64,000 nt of DNA, taken from NCBI RefSeq assembly GCF_022605165.1, contig NC_063069.1, positions 4,836,001 through 4,900,000 of the forward strand. Reading direction: 5' to 3'. Every line of letters begins with the position of its first letter. Position 1 is the stretch's first letter. The DNA is from Purpureocillium takamizusanense (lineage: Eukaryota > Ascomycota > Sordariomycetes > Hypocreales > Ophiocordycipitaceae). The notes under the pieces are model-generated. The model searched no databases, had not been told where the DNA came from, and saw only the letters and a program-made list of their open reading frames with translations. The position numbers and the translations under genes are program-made. Below are positions 1 to 9,999 of the stretch, in pieces.

Positions 1-534
1 CCAAGAGGTAGCAGAAGCCCATGTACCTGCTGCAAGCGGGTGGCAGGGTTTCAATACATACACGGCGGGGGAAGAGGGAAAGGAGGGGCCAGATGGCAGA
101 CACACACACCGCCAGAGGGTGACAGGAGACACATCGAGGCTCGGGAAAGGGAGAGGCTTGATCGGTAATACGGGTCGGTCGGTCTCAATCGCTTTCGCCA
201 TCTCTTACGTGATGGATGCCATTGCGTGGAGTGGTCAATCCGGGGCGCCGAGTCGGAAGTGCGTCTCCGAGATCCCTCCATGTCATCATCCAGGGGGGAG
301 CGTGCCCATGACTTGCATGTCGCAGGCCCCCAAAGGTATATAAGACGGGGGGGACCAGAGATCTTGGGTGGTGCCTGGTTGCCATCAAGCCCTCTAGAAT
401 CACTTGGTCACCTCAAAGTTGTCTAGCCTCTACCAGTCATTAGACTTATCAGATCTCGTCCTATATCACACATCTCTGTATAAACACGCCGACGCCAGAC
501 ATTAGATCAAGCCACCACCACCACCACCACCACC
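1..534. other. Left-edge intergenic region and promoter of the TauD-type gene
   Basis: No convincing coding sequence. It holds the 5' region of the dioxygenase gene, including a TATA box near 337 and a CCA-rich stretch directly before the ATG. The small ORFs on both strands use non-ATG starts or have no protein-like character. Confidence 0.6.
337..344 (+). promoter_or_regulatory. TATA box (TATATAAG) of the TauD-type gene
   Basis: TATATAAG lies 191 bases before the ATG at 535. A start site about 30 bases downstream would give a 5' leader near 165 nt, normal for a filamentous fungus. Position and motif only; no transcript evidence. Confidence 0.5.
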
Positions 535-1866
535 ATGGCTCCCTCCGTCGTCGAGACGACGACGACCACCACCTCCCAGCCCAAGCCCGTGCCGGCGTAC
601 AAGCTGCACGTCGGCAACTACAAGGAGATTGACGCCCACAACATCGACCGCGAGGCGGAGACGGGCGAGAACGGCGCCAAGGTGAGCAGAGCTGGACGAA
701 GATGCTTCATGTACACGCACACACACACGCAAGACTAACAGCATGTGCTCTCTCAACAGTACCCTCACTACCTCCCCACATGGAACCGCGAGCAAAAGTG
801 GCCGCCCCTGGAGCCGTTTGAGCACTACGAGCACGGCAAGGACGCCGACACAAGCTTCCCCAACCTGCTGCCCCCGTCGTCCGTCTCCGTCACGCACCTG
901 ACGCCCTCCATCGGCTCCGAGGTCAAGGGCATCCAGCTGTCGTCGCTCACCGACGCGGGCAAGGACGAGCTCGCGCGCTTCGTCGCCGAGCGCAAGGTCG
1001 TCGCCTTCCGCAACCAGGACTTTGCCGACCTGTCCATCCCCGACGCGCTTGCCTACGGCTCCTACTTTGGCCGCCACCACATCCACCCGACGTCGGGCGC
1101 CCCCGAGGGCTTCCCCGAGGTGCACCTCGTCCACCGCGGCGAGAACGACAGCGGCGCCAGGGACTTCTTCCAGGCCCGCACCAGCTCCGTCGCCTGGCAC
1201 TCGGACGTGTCGTACGAGCAGCAGCCCCCCGGCACCACCTTCCTCTACATCCTCAACAAGCCCGACACGGGCGGCGACACCATCTTCGTCGACGCCGTGC
1301 AGGCCTACAAGCGCCTGAGCCCGCTGTTCCGCGAGCGCCTCCACGGCCTCAAGGCCACGCACTCGGGCATCGAGCAGGTCAACGCTGCCGCCGCGCGCAA
1401 CAGCATCAAGCGCCGCGAGCCCGTCGTCAACGAGCACCCCATCATCCGCACGCACCCGGCCACGGGCGAGAAGGCCATCTATGTCAACCCTCAGTGTAAG
1501 TCATCACTACATCTCGAACAGTCCCTAAACTCTACTGTCCTCCCCTTCACCCCTTCTCATGTGTGCATGAGAAAAGACGAAAAGAAAATGCAGGTCTGAC
1601 TGACCCATCCACGCACAGTCACCCGCGAAATCGTCGGCCTCAAGCGCGAAGAGTCGGACGCCCTGCTCAAGTTCCTGTACGACCACCTGGCGTACGGCGC
1701 CGACTTCCAGGCCCGCGTCAAGTGGGAGGAGGGCACCGTCGTCATCTGGGACAACCGCGTGACGCAGCACAGCGCCATCGTCGACTGGGAGAACGGTCAG
1801 CGCCGGCACCTGGCGCGCATCACGCCCCAGGCCGAGCGGCCGTACGAGACTCCCTTTGACGGCTGA
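535..1866 (+). CDS. TauD/TfdA-family Fe(II)/2-oxoglutarate dioxygenase
   Basis: Three exons: 535-681, 760-1495 and 1619-1866, joined by GT-AG introns (682-759 and 1496-1618), giving about 376 residues. The splices keep frame: exon 1 ends after a whole codon, and exon 2 leaves one base that completes a Phe codon. Family motifs are clear: the metal-binding HxD (WHSDVS) in exon 2, and in exon 3 the distal His (VTQHSAIVDW) followed by the Arg that binds 2-oxoglutarate (RRHLARI). Members hydroxylate taurine, other sulfonates, sulfate esters or related acids, releasing sulfite or an aldehyde; yeast JLP1 is a sulfonate dioxygenase. The substrate cannot be read from the sequence. The enzyme is probably cytosolic, since no signal peptide is seen. 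A TATA box lies upstream. Intron 1 contains a CA repeat. Confidence 0.9.
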
Positions 1867-3068
1867 GCGAGCAGTTTAAAAGGCGATGGAGGCGAATGAA
1901 GAAGAGGAAGGGGGAACATTTTGACGTTGTTTTTTTTTTTGGGTCCTGTAAAGGATTAGTAGCAAGCATGTCATGTCATGGACTTATGTGTGCGCGTGTG
2001 CTAGTTACAACGCCTCCAGTCCAGCTCCGAGACGACACAGTCTCCCGGATTTATAATTGAAACAAAATGATACATTGAACACACACGTATTGTCCATCAT
2101 ATAGACAGCGGCTCTTTAAGGAGCAAAGGAGAAGAAACAAAAAAAAAGTGCAACTCATACAAAACTAGCGTAACTTGGCGTCCATCTCCGTAGCCGCTCC
2201 TCCATTGACGTGCGAGGGGGAAATTCGAGGCGGGGTGTGCCTGATTGCTAAGCATCGCGACGACCAGACGACGCGGCAACACTAGATGCTGCTCTCTTAT
2301 ACAACCACCGCGCCAAGTCCGCAACGGCGTGACTCACTGACACGAAACTCCGCAAGAGCTCAACGCGAAGACACGTGCGCGCGCGCCTACGGCTGTCTAT
2401 CTGCCCTCCCCCCCTGCCCGTGATACTAACCTAGTGGGTAATAGGTCCTTTCCCTCCAATTCCCTCCTTGTCCCTCTGCCAAGCTGTTTAAGCGTAACTT
2501 GAAGCATGGATGTGGCTGCGGCGGAAAACGGGTCTGCCAGGTCCCTGACAACGTACGGTGGGACCTCTCTTCTCTCTCCACTGCGGCGTCGTGACGCTCC
2601 GGTTCAGACGGGTCTACGACTCCACGGTAGTGACTTAGTTTGCGGTGGTGGGCGAGTACGAGGTAAGCGAAGGGGCAGTTTTGCCCCGACTGCTTCTGCT
2701 GCTGCTGGTGCCGCCATCGTGGGCGCCGCCGCCGCCGCCGCCAGAGGACTGGAAGCCATTGGTAATACACAGAATGCGCAATGAGGGCTACACGAAGAGT
2801 AACTCCACGAGGAAGGCTGTCGATGTGCATTTGTAAGTGCGGAAAATGATGCTGAAACGTACGTCACCTTTGTTTGAGCTGGCTCTTCATGACCGTCTAT
2901 AAAAGAACCGCGTGTAAGTCAATCATCGAGACGAGTCCATCCAGAACAGCAAGCGACAGCGACAGCTACTCTAAGATCAGCTTCTTCGAGCCCCCATCAA
3001 CAATACAAACCTTCTCCATTGACAGACAATACTCTCCTGCACTCATCATCATCATCATCATCATCATC
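1867..3068. other. Intergenic region
   Basis: 3' region of the dioxygenase gene (T-rich run near 1930) and promoter of the next gene. A GCC repeat near 2726-2743 accounts for the small alanine/proline-rich ORFs. No gene is supported here. Confidence 0.6.
2898..2905 (+). promoter_or_regulatory. TATA box (TATAAAAG)
   Basis: TATAAAAG sits 171 bases before the ATG at 3069 and gives a plausible 5' leader of about 140 nt that carries the TCA repeat. Confidence 0.5.
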
Positions 3069-3070
3069 AT
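3043..3070 (+). repeat. (TCA)n microsatellite abutting the start codon
   Basis: About nine TCA units run directly into the ATG at 3069, so the start codon overlaps the last unit. A non-ATG upstream reading frame runs through it as an isoleucine stretch, which is not taken as coding. Confidence 0.8.
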
Positions 3071-4019
3071 GTCTCGCATACTCTCCCTCGGCATCGGCAA
3101 CATGGGCGCCGCCCTCGCCCGCACCCTCCTCGCCTCCAACCCATCCTCCCCCCTGACCATCTGGAACCGCACCGCCGACCGGCCCCTCGTCAAGGCCCTC
3201 ACCGCCGCCGGCGCGCACTTCCAGGGAGACGTCGCCGCGGCTATTGCCGCCTCCGACATCATTCTCATCTGCGTCCTGGACTACGACACCATCTACTCCG
3301 CGCTCTCCCCCTTGGCAGACTCCTCGTCCGTCCTCGCCGGCAAGACCATCGTCAACCTCACCAACGGCACCCCGCGGCAGGCCGCCGCCGCGCAGGCCTG
3401 GTTCCGCGAGCGCGGCGTCGCGCGCTACTTTGACGGCGCCGTCATGGTCACCCCGCAGCTCGTCGGCACGCCGCACGCCTTCTTGCTCTTCTCGGGCGAG
3501 ACCGAGGCCGCCTTCCGGTCGAGGGTCGCGTCGCCGCTCGCGTCCGTCGGCAAGGCGCTGTACACGGGCGAGGACGTGGCCTCGGCGGCGACGGAGGACG
3601 TCGCGGCGCTGGCGGCCATGTACGGCATGTTCTCGGGCGCCTTTATCGGCATGGGCCTCGTCAAGAGGCAGCTTGCCAGGGCGGCGGCGGCGGATACCAA
3701 GAAGGAAGGCAGCAGCGGCAGCGCCGCAAACGTCAAGGTCACGCCCTCGGTGGAGAGCGTCATGATCCCGATGCTGACCGCGCTGGTACCATACGTCGCG
3801 CTCATCGCCAAGGCGGTCGACGAGGAGGCGTGGGACGACGACATGGGCAACCCTTTGGGGATGCAGCTGGCGGGCGTGCGCAACATCCTGCAGGCGTGCA
3901 AGGACGAGGGGGTCAATGGAGGTGCTCTGGAGACCCTGGCGGGACTGATGCAAAAGGTTGTGGACGACCGCGGTGGCGCCGGGGGTGTCCCTGAGGTCGC
4001 CAGGTTCATATTAGAGTAG
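3069..4019 (+). CDS. NAD(P)-binding 6-phosphogluconate-dehydrogenase/imine-reductase-like oxidoreductase
   Basis: Single-exon gene of 316 residues. The N-terminus is a Rossmann fold with the loop GIGNMG at residues 7-12. It is followed by an alternating strand/helix pattern and the segment MVTPQLVGTPHAFLLFSG, typical of the 6PGDH/3-hydroxyisobutyrate dehydrogenase/imine reductase superfamily. The C-terminal half is helical (about 170-316), as in the dimerising domain. The ATG at 3069 is chosen because it starts just before the Rossmann strand; the longer open frame upstream encodes leader and repeat. Such enzymes reduce imines or oxidise beta-hydroxyacids with NADP(H); the substrate here is unknown. 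No targeting signal is visible, so it is probably cytosolic. It may share a convergent 3' region with the GNAT gene. Confidence 0.82.
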   Translation: MSRILSLGIGNMGAALARTLLASNPSSPLTIWNRTADRPLVKALTAAGAHFQGDVAAAIAASDIILICVLDYDTIYSALSPLADSSSVLAGKTIVNLTNGTPRQAAAAQAWFRERGVARYFDGAVMVTPQLVGTPHAFLLFSGETEAAFRSRVASPLASVGKALYTGEDVASAATEDVAALAAMYGMFSGAFIGMGLVKRQLARAAAADTKKEGSSGSAANVKVTPSVESVMIPMLTALVPYVALIAKAVDEEAWDDDMGNPLGMQLAGVRNILQACKDEGVNGGALETLAGLMQKVVDDRGGAGGVPEVARFILE

Positions 4020-4121
4020 TGACTTGCTCGTGTTAAGAAATACAACGTATCGCCTTAGAGCCCGGCAACTAGGCTATTCATTGTTCATTGGAAGGCATTC
4101 GTTGTCCCGCAAAGCCGTGTG

Positions 4122-4754
4122 TCAAGCCTGCTTGGCGTCTGACCTCCCAGCCTCATCATCACCATCATCCAACATATAATACCAATACAGCGCCGTCTCC
4201 GTCTTGTGCTCGTCAATCGCCCTATACACAAACTCATCATACCCCCCAAAGGAGAGCCCCTGCTTCTTGTAGAAGCGACACGCGGGCACGTTGTTGCTCT
4301 GCGACTCAACACGAATACCCTTGATGCCCTCTTCGCTCGCCCACTGCACCACCGCGTCAAACAGCCTCTTGCCCTGGCCCTTGCCGCGGAGGCTCGCGTC
4401 CAGCGCAATGGTGTTGAGCGTCGCCATGCCGTTCCAGTCTTGAAACGCGAACGCGTAGCCGAGAATGCGACGACGGCCCTTGTTGGCCCCGTCATCGTCG
4501 CCGCCGCCGCCGACGTCGTGTTCGGGCGCGGTCAGCGCGAGGATGACGCTCGCGGCACATCCGGGCTCGTCAAAGTCATCTTCGGAAAAGCCGTACGACT
4601 TGTTGCGTGGCGGCACCACGGGCGACGTGGCGATGGGCTGGTCTTCTAGCGCCAGGTGATGGTACGGCTTTGCGACCACCTCGGAGATGGTGAAGGAAAA
4701 GTCGCAGGCGGCGACATCTGCCTGCGTGATGCGCGGGACGCGGGTGACTTCCAT
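4122..4754 (-). CDS. GNAT acetyltransferase resembling streptothricin acetyltransferases
   Basis: A 210-residue single-exon protein. The acetyl-CoA site motif is present as LRGKGQGKRLF (R/Q-x-x-G-x-G/A). The C-terminal part (IKGIRVESQSNN, then VPACRFYKKQGLSFGG, then ALYWYYML) matches the layout of bacterial SatA/Sat4-type streptothricin N-acetyltransferases, which acetylate the beta-lysine of that antibiotic. This resemblance is from memory of the family; the fungal substrate may differ. A Gly/Asp-rich insert separates the central strands. The ATG at 4754 starts next to the family's usual N-terminus. An in-frame ATG at 4853 would add 33 residues, some basic, which could be a targeting leader. 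It runs tail to tail with the preceding dehydrogenase gene. Confidence 0.8.
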   Translation of the reverse strand: MEVTRVPRITQADVAACDFSFTISEVVAKPYHHLALEDQPIATSPVVPPRNKSYGFSEDDFDEPGCAASVILALTAPEHDVGGGGDDDGANKGRRRILGYAFAFQDWNGMATLNTIALDASLRGKGQGKRLFDAVVQWASEEGIKGIRVESQSNNVPACRFYKKQGLSFGGYDEFVYRAIDEHKTETALYWYYMLDDGDDEAGRSDAKQA

Positions 4755-5383
4755 GGCGTTGACGTACGTGGAGTTGTATATCCTGAATGAGTGAGTTACG
4801 CTCCAGTGTCTGAGGCGGCGCAACGTCTTATTTGCAATCTGAAGAGTGCGCATGAAGAACTGCACCCCCAAATATACTTCTTCAGCTCTGAAAACACGTA
4901 GCCTTTTTCATGTTCAGCTGCTTGTCGGACAATTGTCGACGCCGGCGGCTCTGACAGGGATGCTTTCTTGCGTGCGCGTCGTGGAAGCAGTTGGAGTTGT
5001 AAAGAAGCTAAAGCGGCTCAGAAAGCCCGGGTCATGAGAGAGCCAATCGGCGTGACTCAATGCGGCAATAACTGCAGTCAAATAACTGCCTATTTTGTCG
5101 ACCAATTCGGCGACCTCTGCGGCAGTAATTCTGGTACTGAGGCGCAGCAACAGCAATGCGCGAGGACGGCAAGCTGACGGTGACCATGACACTTGAGCAA
5201 GTCTGCAATGTCCTGCACATGCACGTCTGCCGCATCTGATCGCGCATACAAAACGTCTGGTATTCCATGGCTATGCCAACGCTCCCACACTACTCAGCAC
5301 ACCAACATGACATTACATGGCATTACAGCATTATAACTCTTCCAATCGTGGTATCAAAAAGTCAAGTCTCCTCTCATTCGCCC
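4755..5383. other. Intergenic region between GNAT and MFS genes
   Basis: Promoter of the GNAT gene and 3' flank of the siderophore transporter, both on the minus strand. Only short shadow or chance ORFs. Confidence 0.55.
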
Positions 5384-7147
5384 TTACACATGATGCGTCC
5401 CAGCGTCGTGCTCCGACTCCGTGTCCGAAGTCTCCTTGGCCAGCGTCTGCGCGCCATTGAGTCTCGGGTTGCGCAGCGCCACCGCGAAGCCGATGAGCGG
5501 CACGCAGAGGCAGATTCCAGTAATGCACAGGAGACGCTGGATGTACTGGTATGCATGACCGACGGCATCGCGCTCTGGAGTGCCGATGGGATAGACCGCC
5601 ACAACGTTGGTGAAGGGATCAGCGTATGCAAGGGGCGCCAGCGTCGCGTTGATGGGGCCAAGGGTCTCCTCCAGCTTGGCAGGCAGAAGTTGGGACCACA
5701 TGGCACCGGACACGGTGTTGCCGAGGGCGGAGCCAACGTTGTAAACGGCCAGGTAGATGCCAGTCATGACGGCCAGGTTCTCGTGCTTAAGACCAACCTG
5801 CAGCGAGGCTTGCGCCGTGTAAGGGAACAAGCCACCGGCAAAGCCGAGCAGGACCTGTGCGCCAATGACGCCAGCCTGGCTGCTGCCAGACGGGGCGCCG
5901 CGGTAGTGGATGAGAAGGCCAAAGGCAACCATGAAGAGGCAGGTGCCGGCAACGACGAAGACCTTGAGCCGGCGGACCTTGAAGACGACCATGCCCAGGA
6001 TGACACCAGTGATGACGCTAGTGAAGGAGTAGAGCGAGGTGATGCGAGTGGCGGCCTTGACGGAGAAGCCAAAGGCGACCTGCAGGACGGTATAGAGGAA
6101 GTCGGCCTGCATGCCCCAGGCGAAGTTGAGCAAGATGGCGATGCCCATTGGCGCCCAGACAGCACGGTCCTTCATGAGAGTGAAGGGAACCAGGGGGTGG
6201 GGGGCCTTGAGCTCCCAGTAGATGAAGAAGGGGACGCAAACGACACCGACGACGAGAGGGGCAATCACGTGCGGCTGCTGCCACTGGGCCTGGAAGCCAC
6301 CGGCAATGGTCAGGGGCACGAGGATGAGAGCGAAGACGGCAATGAGGAGAATGATGCCGATGACATCGAGAAGCCAAAAGAGCTCCACGGTAAGGTTGCG
6401 GAAGCCAAGCTGCTGGAAGGAGGAGCGATAGTTGACGAGAAGACCGCGCTTCTTGGCCTTGTGCGAGACGACCAGGAGGCTGATGATGAGAGGCATGGCG
6501 CAGACGGGATAGATGATGCACCACATGCCAATGCCCCACTTCCACGTGGTGTTGGCGAGGACAACGTTGCTAATATCTCCGCTAACCCAAGTATTGATGA
6601 TGAAAGGCAGAGCGGGGATGTAGCTGAAGAACAGACGGGCGCGGGTCGAAGTAATGTCGGCAATAATGACCTCGACGAGCAGGATGATCATGGTATAGCC
6701 GACCTGGTAGATCACGCTGCCGCCGGCAAAGGTATCGACGTCGTTAGCCACAGCCTCGACGATTGTGCCGATGACGTAGAAGAAGATGGACACGCAGATA
6801 AGCTCGACACGGCCAAAGACATCGGCAATTTTGGCGGCCGTAGGTTGGGCGGCGGCGGCGATGACGGCGCGGATGACATTGACGGTGGCCTGGAGCGAGT
6901 GCACGCCGAAGGAGGCGGTGGCGGTGGGCTGGTATGCGTAGCGCAGGGTGCCATCAAGGCCGTAGGCGTATGCGACGAGGAAGACGCCGATGAAGATGAA
7001 GATGCGGTCGGTCAAGGTGATGCACTGGGAGAGCGCCTCGACTCGGGCGACACCGGGCGACTTGATGTCCTTGACGGCGTCGGCGGCCGACCGCGGCTCG
7101 CCATGCGGCCGCTCGTTGATGTCGGTGGCCTTTTCGTGAGTGTCCAT
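5384..7147 (-). CDS. Siderophore-iron transporter of the MFS (SIT/MirB-like)
   Basis: A 587-residue intronless polytopic protein with about 14 hydrophobic segments. Recognisable SIT features are the first membrane region ([18 protein letters not shown], then [14 protein letters not shown]), the loop [11 protein letters not shown], the segment [20 protein letters not shown], and [19 protein letters not shown]. These match fungal MirB/Sit1/Arn proton symporters, which import ferric siderophores such as triacetylfusarinine C or ferrichromes at the plasma membrane or in endosomes. Length agrees with the family (about 590-610). The ATG at 7147 is used; the 20 residues upstream begin with a non-ATG codon and are mostly proline. 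An exact SREA-type GATA element lies upstream (8025-8034), suggesting repression by iron. The specific siderophore is not known. Confidence 0.93.
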   Translation of the reverse strand: MDTHEKATDINERPHGEPRSAADAVKDIKSPGVARVEALSQCITLTDRIFIFIGVFLVAYAYGLDGTLRYAYQPTATASFGVHSLQATVNVIRAVIAAAAQPTAAKIADVFGRVELICVSIFFYVIGTIVEAVANDVDTFAGGSVIYQVGYTMIILLVEVIIADITSTRARLFFSYIPALPFIINTWVSGDISNVVLANTTWKWGIGMWCIIYPVCAMPLIISLLVVSHKAKKRGLLVNYRSSFQQLGFRNLTVELFWLLDVIGIILLIAVFALILVPLTIAGGFQAQWQQPHVIAPLVVGVVCVPFFIYWELKAPHPLVPFTLMKDRAVWAPMGIAILLNFAWGMQADFLYTVLQVAFGFSVKAATRITSLYSFTSVITGVILGMVVFKVRRLKVFVVAGTCLFMVAFGLLIHYRGAPSGSSQAGVIGAQVLLGFAGGLFPYTAQASLQVGLKHENLAVMTGIYLAVYNVGSALGNTVSGAMWSQLLPAKLEETLGPINATLAPLAYADPFTNVVAVYPIGTPERDAVGHAYQYIQRLLCITGICLCVPLIGFAVALRNPRLNGAQTLAKETSDTESEHDAGTHHV

Positions 7148-8024
7148 GGCGGGCGACGGCGGATGAGGTGGTGGTGGTGGTGGTGGTGGCGCGACGTCTG
7201 GTAGCACGGTAGGTGGATGGTCCTGCGCCGGTCAAGCGAGGCGAATGCTCCACGAGAGCGGCCGCGCGACGAGGCGGAGGGATGGTGTCCGCAGACGGCG
7301 AGGGAGAAGGACGAGAAGAGCAGAGGCGTGAAGATGTGGTAGTAGAGGAGGGGATTCAAGCAAGGGTCCTGGGAAGGAACCGAGCAGGGTTGCACTTGAC
7401 TTTATGGTCGATGGCTCCGGATGCGGAGGCGCCGGCTCTAAAAGCCAAGCGCTCCTTCCTCCCGGACGGACGAACCACCACGAAAAAAAAAAAAGCGCAG
7501 ACCCTGCTAGCCAAGGTTTCCATGTGCGTAGACAGTTACGTACATTTACCTGCCTACTAACCCAGGTACCTCTTCGCTAGTCTAAACTACCTAAATTACG
7601 CTGTCACTTGCGCGTGCTGCATTGACTTCCGGGCGAGAAAAGAAAAAAAAATCGCTGGCCCGATTGATTAGATAAAGGGCCGAGAGGGGAGTTTGGGAGG
7701 GGGGAATGGGGGGGCGCACATGGGCACGCAAATCGACATGGGGCTTCCCATGCCCAGGGCGAACCCTGATTCGCTGCCGGGTGGAAAGCGCTCCACCGCC
7801 TCGTTGCATCCCGCTCGCTGGCCCGCCGTCCGACGCCCTGGCCTCACTCGTCACGAAAGTCTGCCTGCCATCCGTTGCTCATCATATCCGCAACCCATGG
7901 TCGCGTGCGCAATTTCTGGCTCACCCAACAACAGAGGACCATCACCGGAGGTCCGGAAAGAACCTGCCTGCCCAATGCCCAGCCTATAGAACGCCTGTGG
8001 CGGCGGGTGCTTGGGCCAGCAAGG

Positions 8025-8034
8025 TTATCAGATC
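8025..8034 (-). promoter_or_regulatory. Putative SREA/Sre1 GATA-factor site (GATCTGATAA)
   Basis: The minus strand reads GATCTGATAA, an exact fit to the (G/A)ATC(T/A)GATAA element bound by fungal iron-regulatory GATA factors. It lies about 0.88 kb upstream of the siderophore transporter ATG, in the expected direction. A further AGATAA core is adjacent at 8042-8047 (minus), and a one-mismatch copy (ATTAGATAA) lies at 7667-7675 (plus). Function is inferred. Confidence 0.45.
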
Positions 8035-8198
8035 CATCAGATTATCTTGGGTTGGCGCGCTAAAGCTGAAATCTCTTCCCTGAGCCCAGCGCCACGCAGC
8101 CACCAACTCAAGGCCGCTGGCCCGCGGCATTGGATGGAGACCGGGACTCATCAAGCATCATGCCCGGTGGGATGTCGTCTCCCCTCTTGTTCGTCATA

Positions 8199-8221
8199 TG
8201 TGTGTGTGTGTGTGTGTGTGT
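8199..8221 (+). repeat. (TG)n microsatellite
   Basis: An uninterrupted alternating TG run of 23 nt in intergenic DNA, able to adopt Z-DNA. Confidence 0.9.
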
Positions 8222-9920
8222 TGACCGACAATTGAGGTCACGGTGGATCGAGGGCCCTTGTGACGGACGACGAGCTTCATCTTTACCCGCCGGGCCCACC
8301 GAGGCTTCAGATTGCCAAGCGCTTCTCCCGCGCCGCGTGCTGACGGTGCTACCCTCACGCCACATGGGCGTCATCACCACATTCACGCGATGTCCTGGCA
8401 GGCAATACTACTACTTACTAGCAGCTCAGCTCCCGCGCCCAACATGGCATCTCTCCCGCATGCGGCGGCGTCAGTCTGGCCACAAGCACAGAACGGTGCA
8501 GCTGCAGGCAGGGCTCGCATTGATCGCCGACGAAGCCCGGCGGCCGGTACGGCTTTCCTTGGCTCGCGACGAGCTGAAGTACGTACGTAGCAGGCATGCT
8601 GGCCAAGACGAACAAGCTCGTCCAGAGCCAACGCCAAAAGGCACAGCCATGTCCCGCGTTCTCGACCGGGCCGGTGGACTCGCATCTGACTCGATTTTTT
8701 CCACGGGCCCGGCGTCGGACTACTCGATATGAGAAGCACAAAAAAACTCAAATCGAGGTCACGAAGCCTTCGCGCCCGTAGAGCCAAGAGTTGGCTCACC
8801 GACTGGTGGGCGATGAGCGCCGGCGGCACCGGCGTCCACTGTCAAAACGATGGGAAACTTGGCCCTTGTGCCCAGACCAGATTCCGACAAGGCCCGGTAG
8901 ACAGACCCATGCGCCAACCGGTGGGACCGTGGGACCTGCCAAGGGGTCCAAGAATCCCGCGGCACTGGGACAAGACCAACACGAAAAAGAGGGAGCGCCG
9001 ATGCTCCGCCAGAGGTTCCCCGATAACCATAACCGCCGCCGCCACCAAGTTGCTCTCCTTGGAGCTGAGCTGTTGCTGTGTGTGACGTGCCAGTAGCTGG
9101 AGCGCTGATCACTCGAGGCTTGTATATATTGCGCCTCACTGCGACGACTTTTTCGCGGCAGCGATTGAGGGGAGGGTTTTGACCAGCCGCTGGCGTTGGG
9201 AGGAGACGTGGGCGACATTACTCGGCTTCCCCAGGACAGAAGCGCGCATGTATCGTTACCAGCTTTTCCCCCGCGAAAAGGCTGAAACTGCTTCGTGCAT
9301 GGCAACAAGGTCAGGTGCGCGTCGAGCCACCTACATCGTGATGATTCATGTAGCCAGTCTGTCGCAAGGCACGCGCGCTCACATCGGTTTGACCGAACCA
9401 ATGAGGCAATATCCGAGCTTCAGGCGTCGATACACAAAATAATTGAATATGGCTTCGCAGCCTCGCAACGTCACTAGGAGAGCAATAACGCTGCAAACCT
9501 GTCATCGGAACATCGGAAAATCTTGTCATACCTGCCCGATGGCGCCGATCTTGCGCCGAGCCCGTTGGCGATGATGCTGTGAGCTTGAATTGACATACGA
9601 GGCATTGATGTAGGGTAGTAGGACCTGCTCTGGAATCTAGAAAGCACGCATTTGTAGGCGACCAGAGTCCTCGGCAGGCATATTCCTCCCTAGTCACAGT
9701 CACGTGTCGTCCCGGGTCAGATGGACATGTTTTCGCAGAGACTGACGAACATGTTCCAGCTTTCAGCTGTAGTGCGGCCATCATCGCGATTCAACAATTG
9801 ATCTGCTTTCGTATCTTTGATGTGGAAATGATGGAGGGGCAGGCGCGATTTGAGGTAACGCAACTGCGGTCATATTTCAAAATAAGTCCTTGGGTCAATA
9901 TACAGTGCGAGTAGCTGTAA

Positions 9921-9999
9921 GGCCGTGTGGCTCAATGGCAGAGCGTCTGACTACGATTAGTTAATCAGAAGGTCGCAGGTTCGACCCCTGTCTCGGTCA
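9921..9999 (+). tRNA. tRNA-Arg(ACG) with a 7-nt intron
   Basis: A full cloverleaf folds. The acceptor stem is GGCCGTG with CTCGGTC (one G-U and one U-U mismatch) and discriminator A. The D stem is GCTC/GAGC and the T arm is GCAGG-TTCGACC-CCTGT. The anticodon stem TCTGA/TCAGA encloses 14 nt rather than 7, so an intron of 7 nt (TTAGTTA) is placed after position 37. This leaves the loop CTACGAA with anticodon ACG, as in fungal tRNA-Arg. The run of T at 10012-10020 is a good Pol III terminator. Confidence 0.85.

Larger units (their letters stand above)
7148..9920. other. Intergenic region upstream of the transporter
   Basis: 2.8 kb without a supported protein gene. It contains the putative SREA site, an AGATAA at 7670, a TG repeat at 8199-8221 and A-rich runs. 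ORFs up to 200 codons occur on both strands, but they have no motif, no ATG at the start or mutually shadowing frames. Confidence 0.55.

Noticed and set aside
502..1455. 317-codon minus-strand ORF
   Set aside because: Antisense shadow of the TauD-type gene, whose motifs and introns are clear; the opposite frame is open only because of GC-rich third positions.
2997..3953. 318-codon minus-strand ORF over the oxidoreductase
   Set aside because: Shadow frame rich in Arg, Gly and Asp with no domain; the plus frame has a Rossmann fold.
5267..7204. 645-codon plus-strand ORF
   Set aside because: Longer than the transporter it overlaps, but it is a low-complexity acidic antisense frame; the minus frame is an evident SIT transporter.
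8130..9401. ORFs of about 200 codons on both strands
   Set aside because: Overlapping frames with no ATG at conserved places, no domain and no codon pattern different from chance in GC-rich DNA.
9941..9970. tRNA-Asn reading with anticodon GTT in the loop
   Set aside because: Position 33 would not be T and the stem would be mispaired; the Arg-ACG fold with an intron fits the conserved stem.
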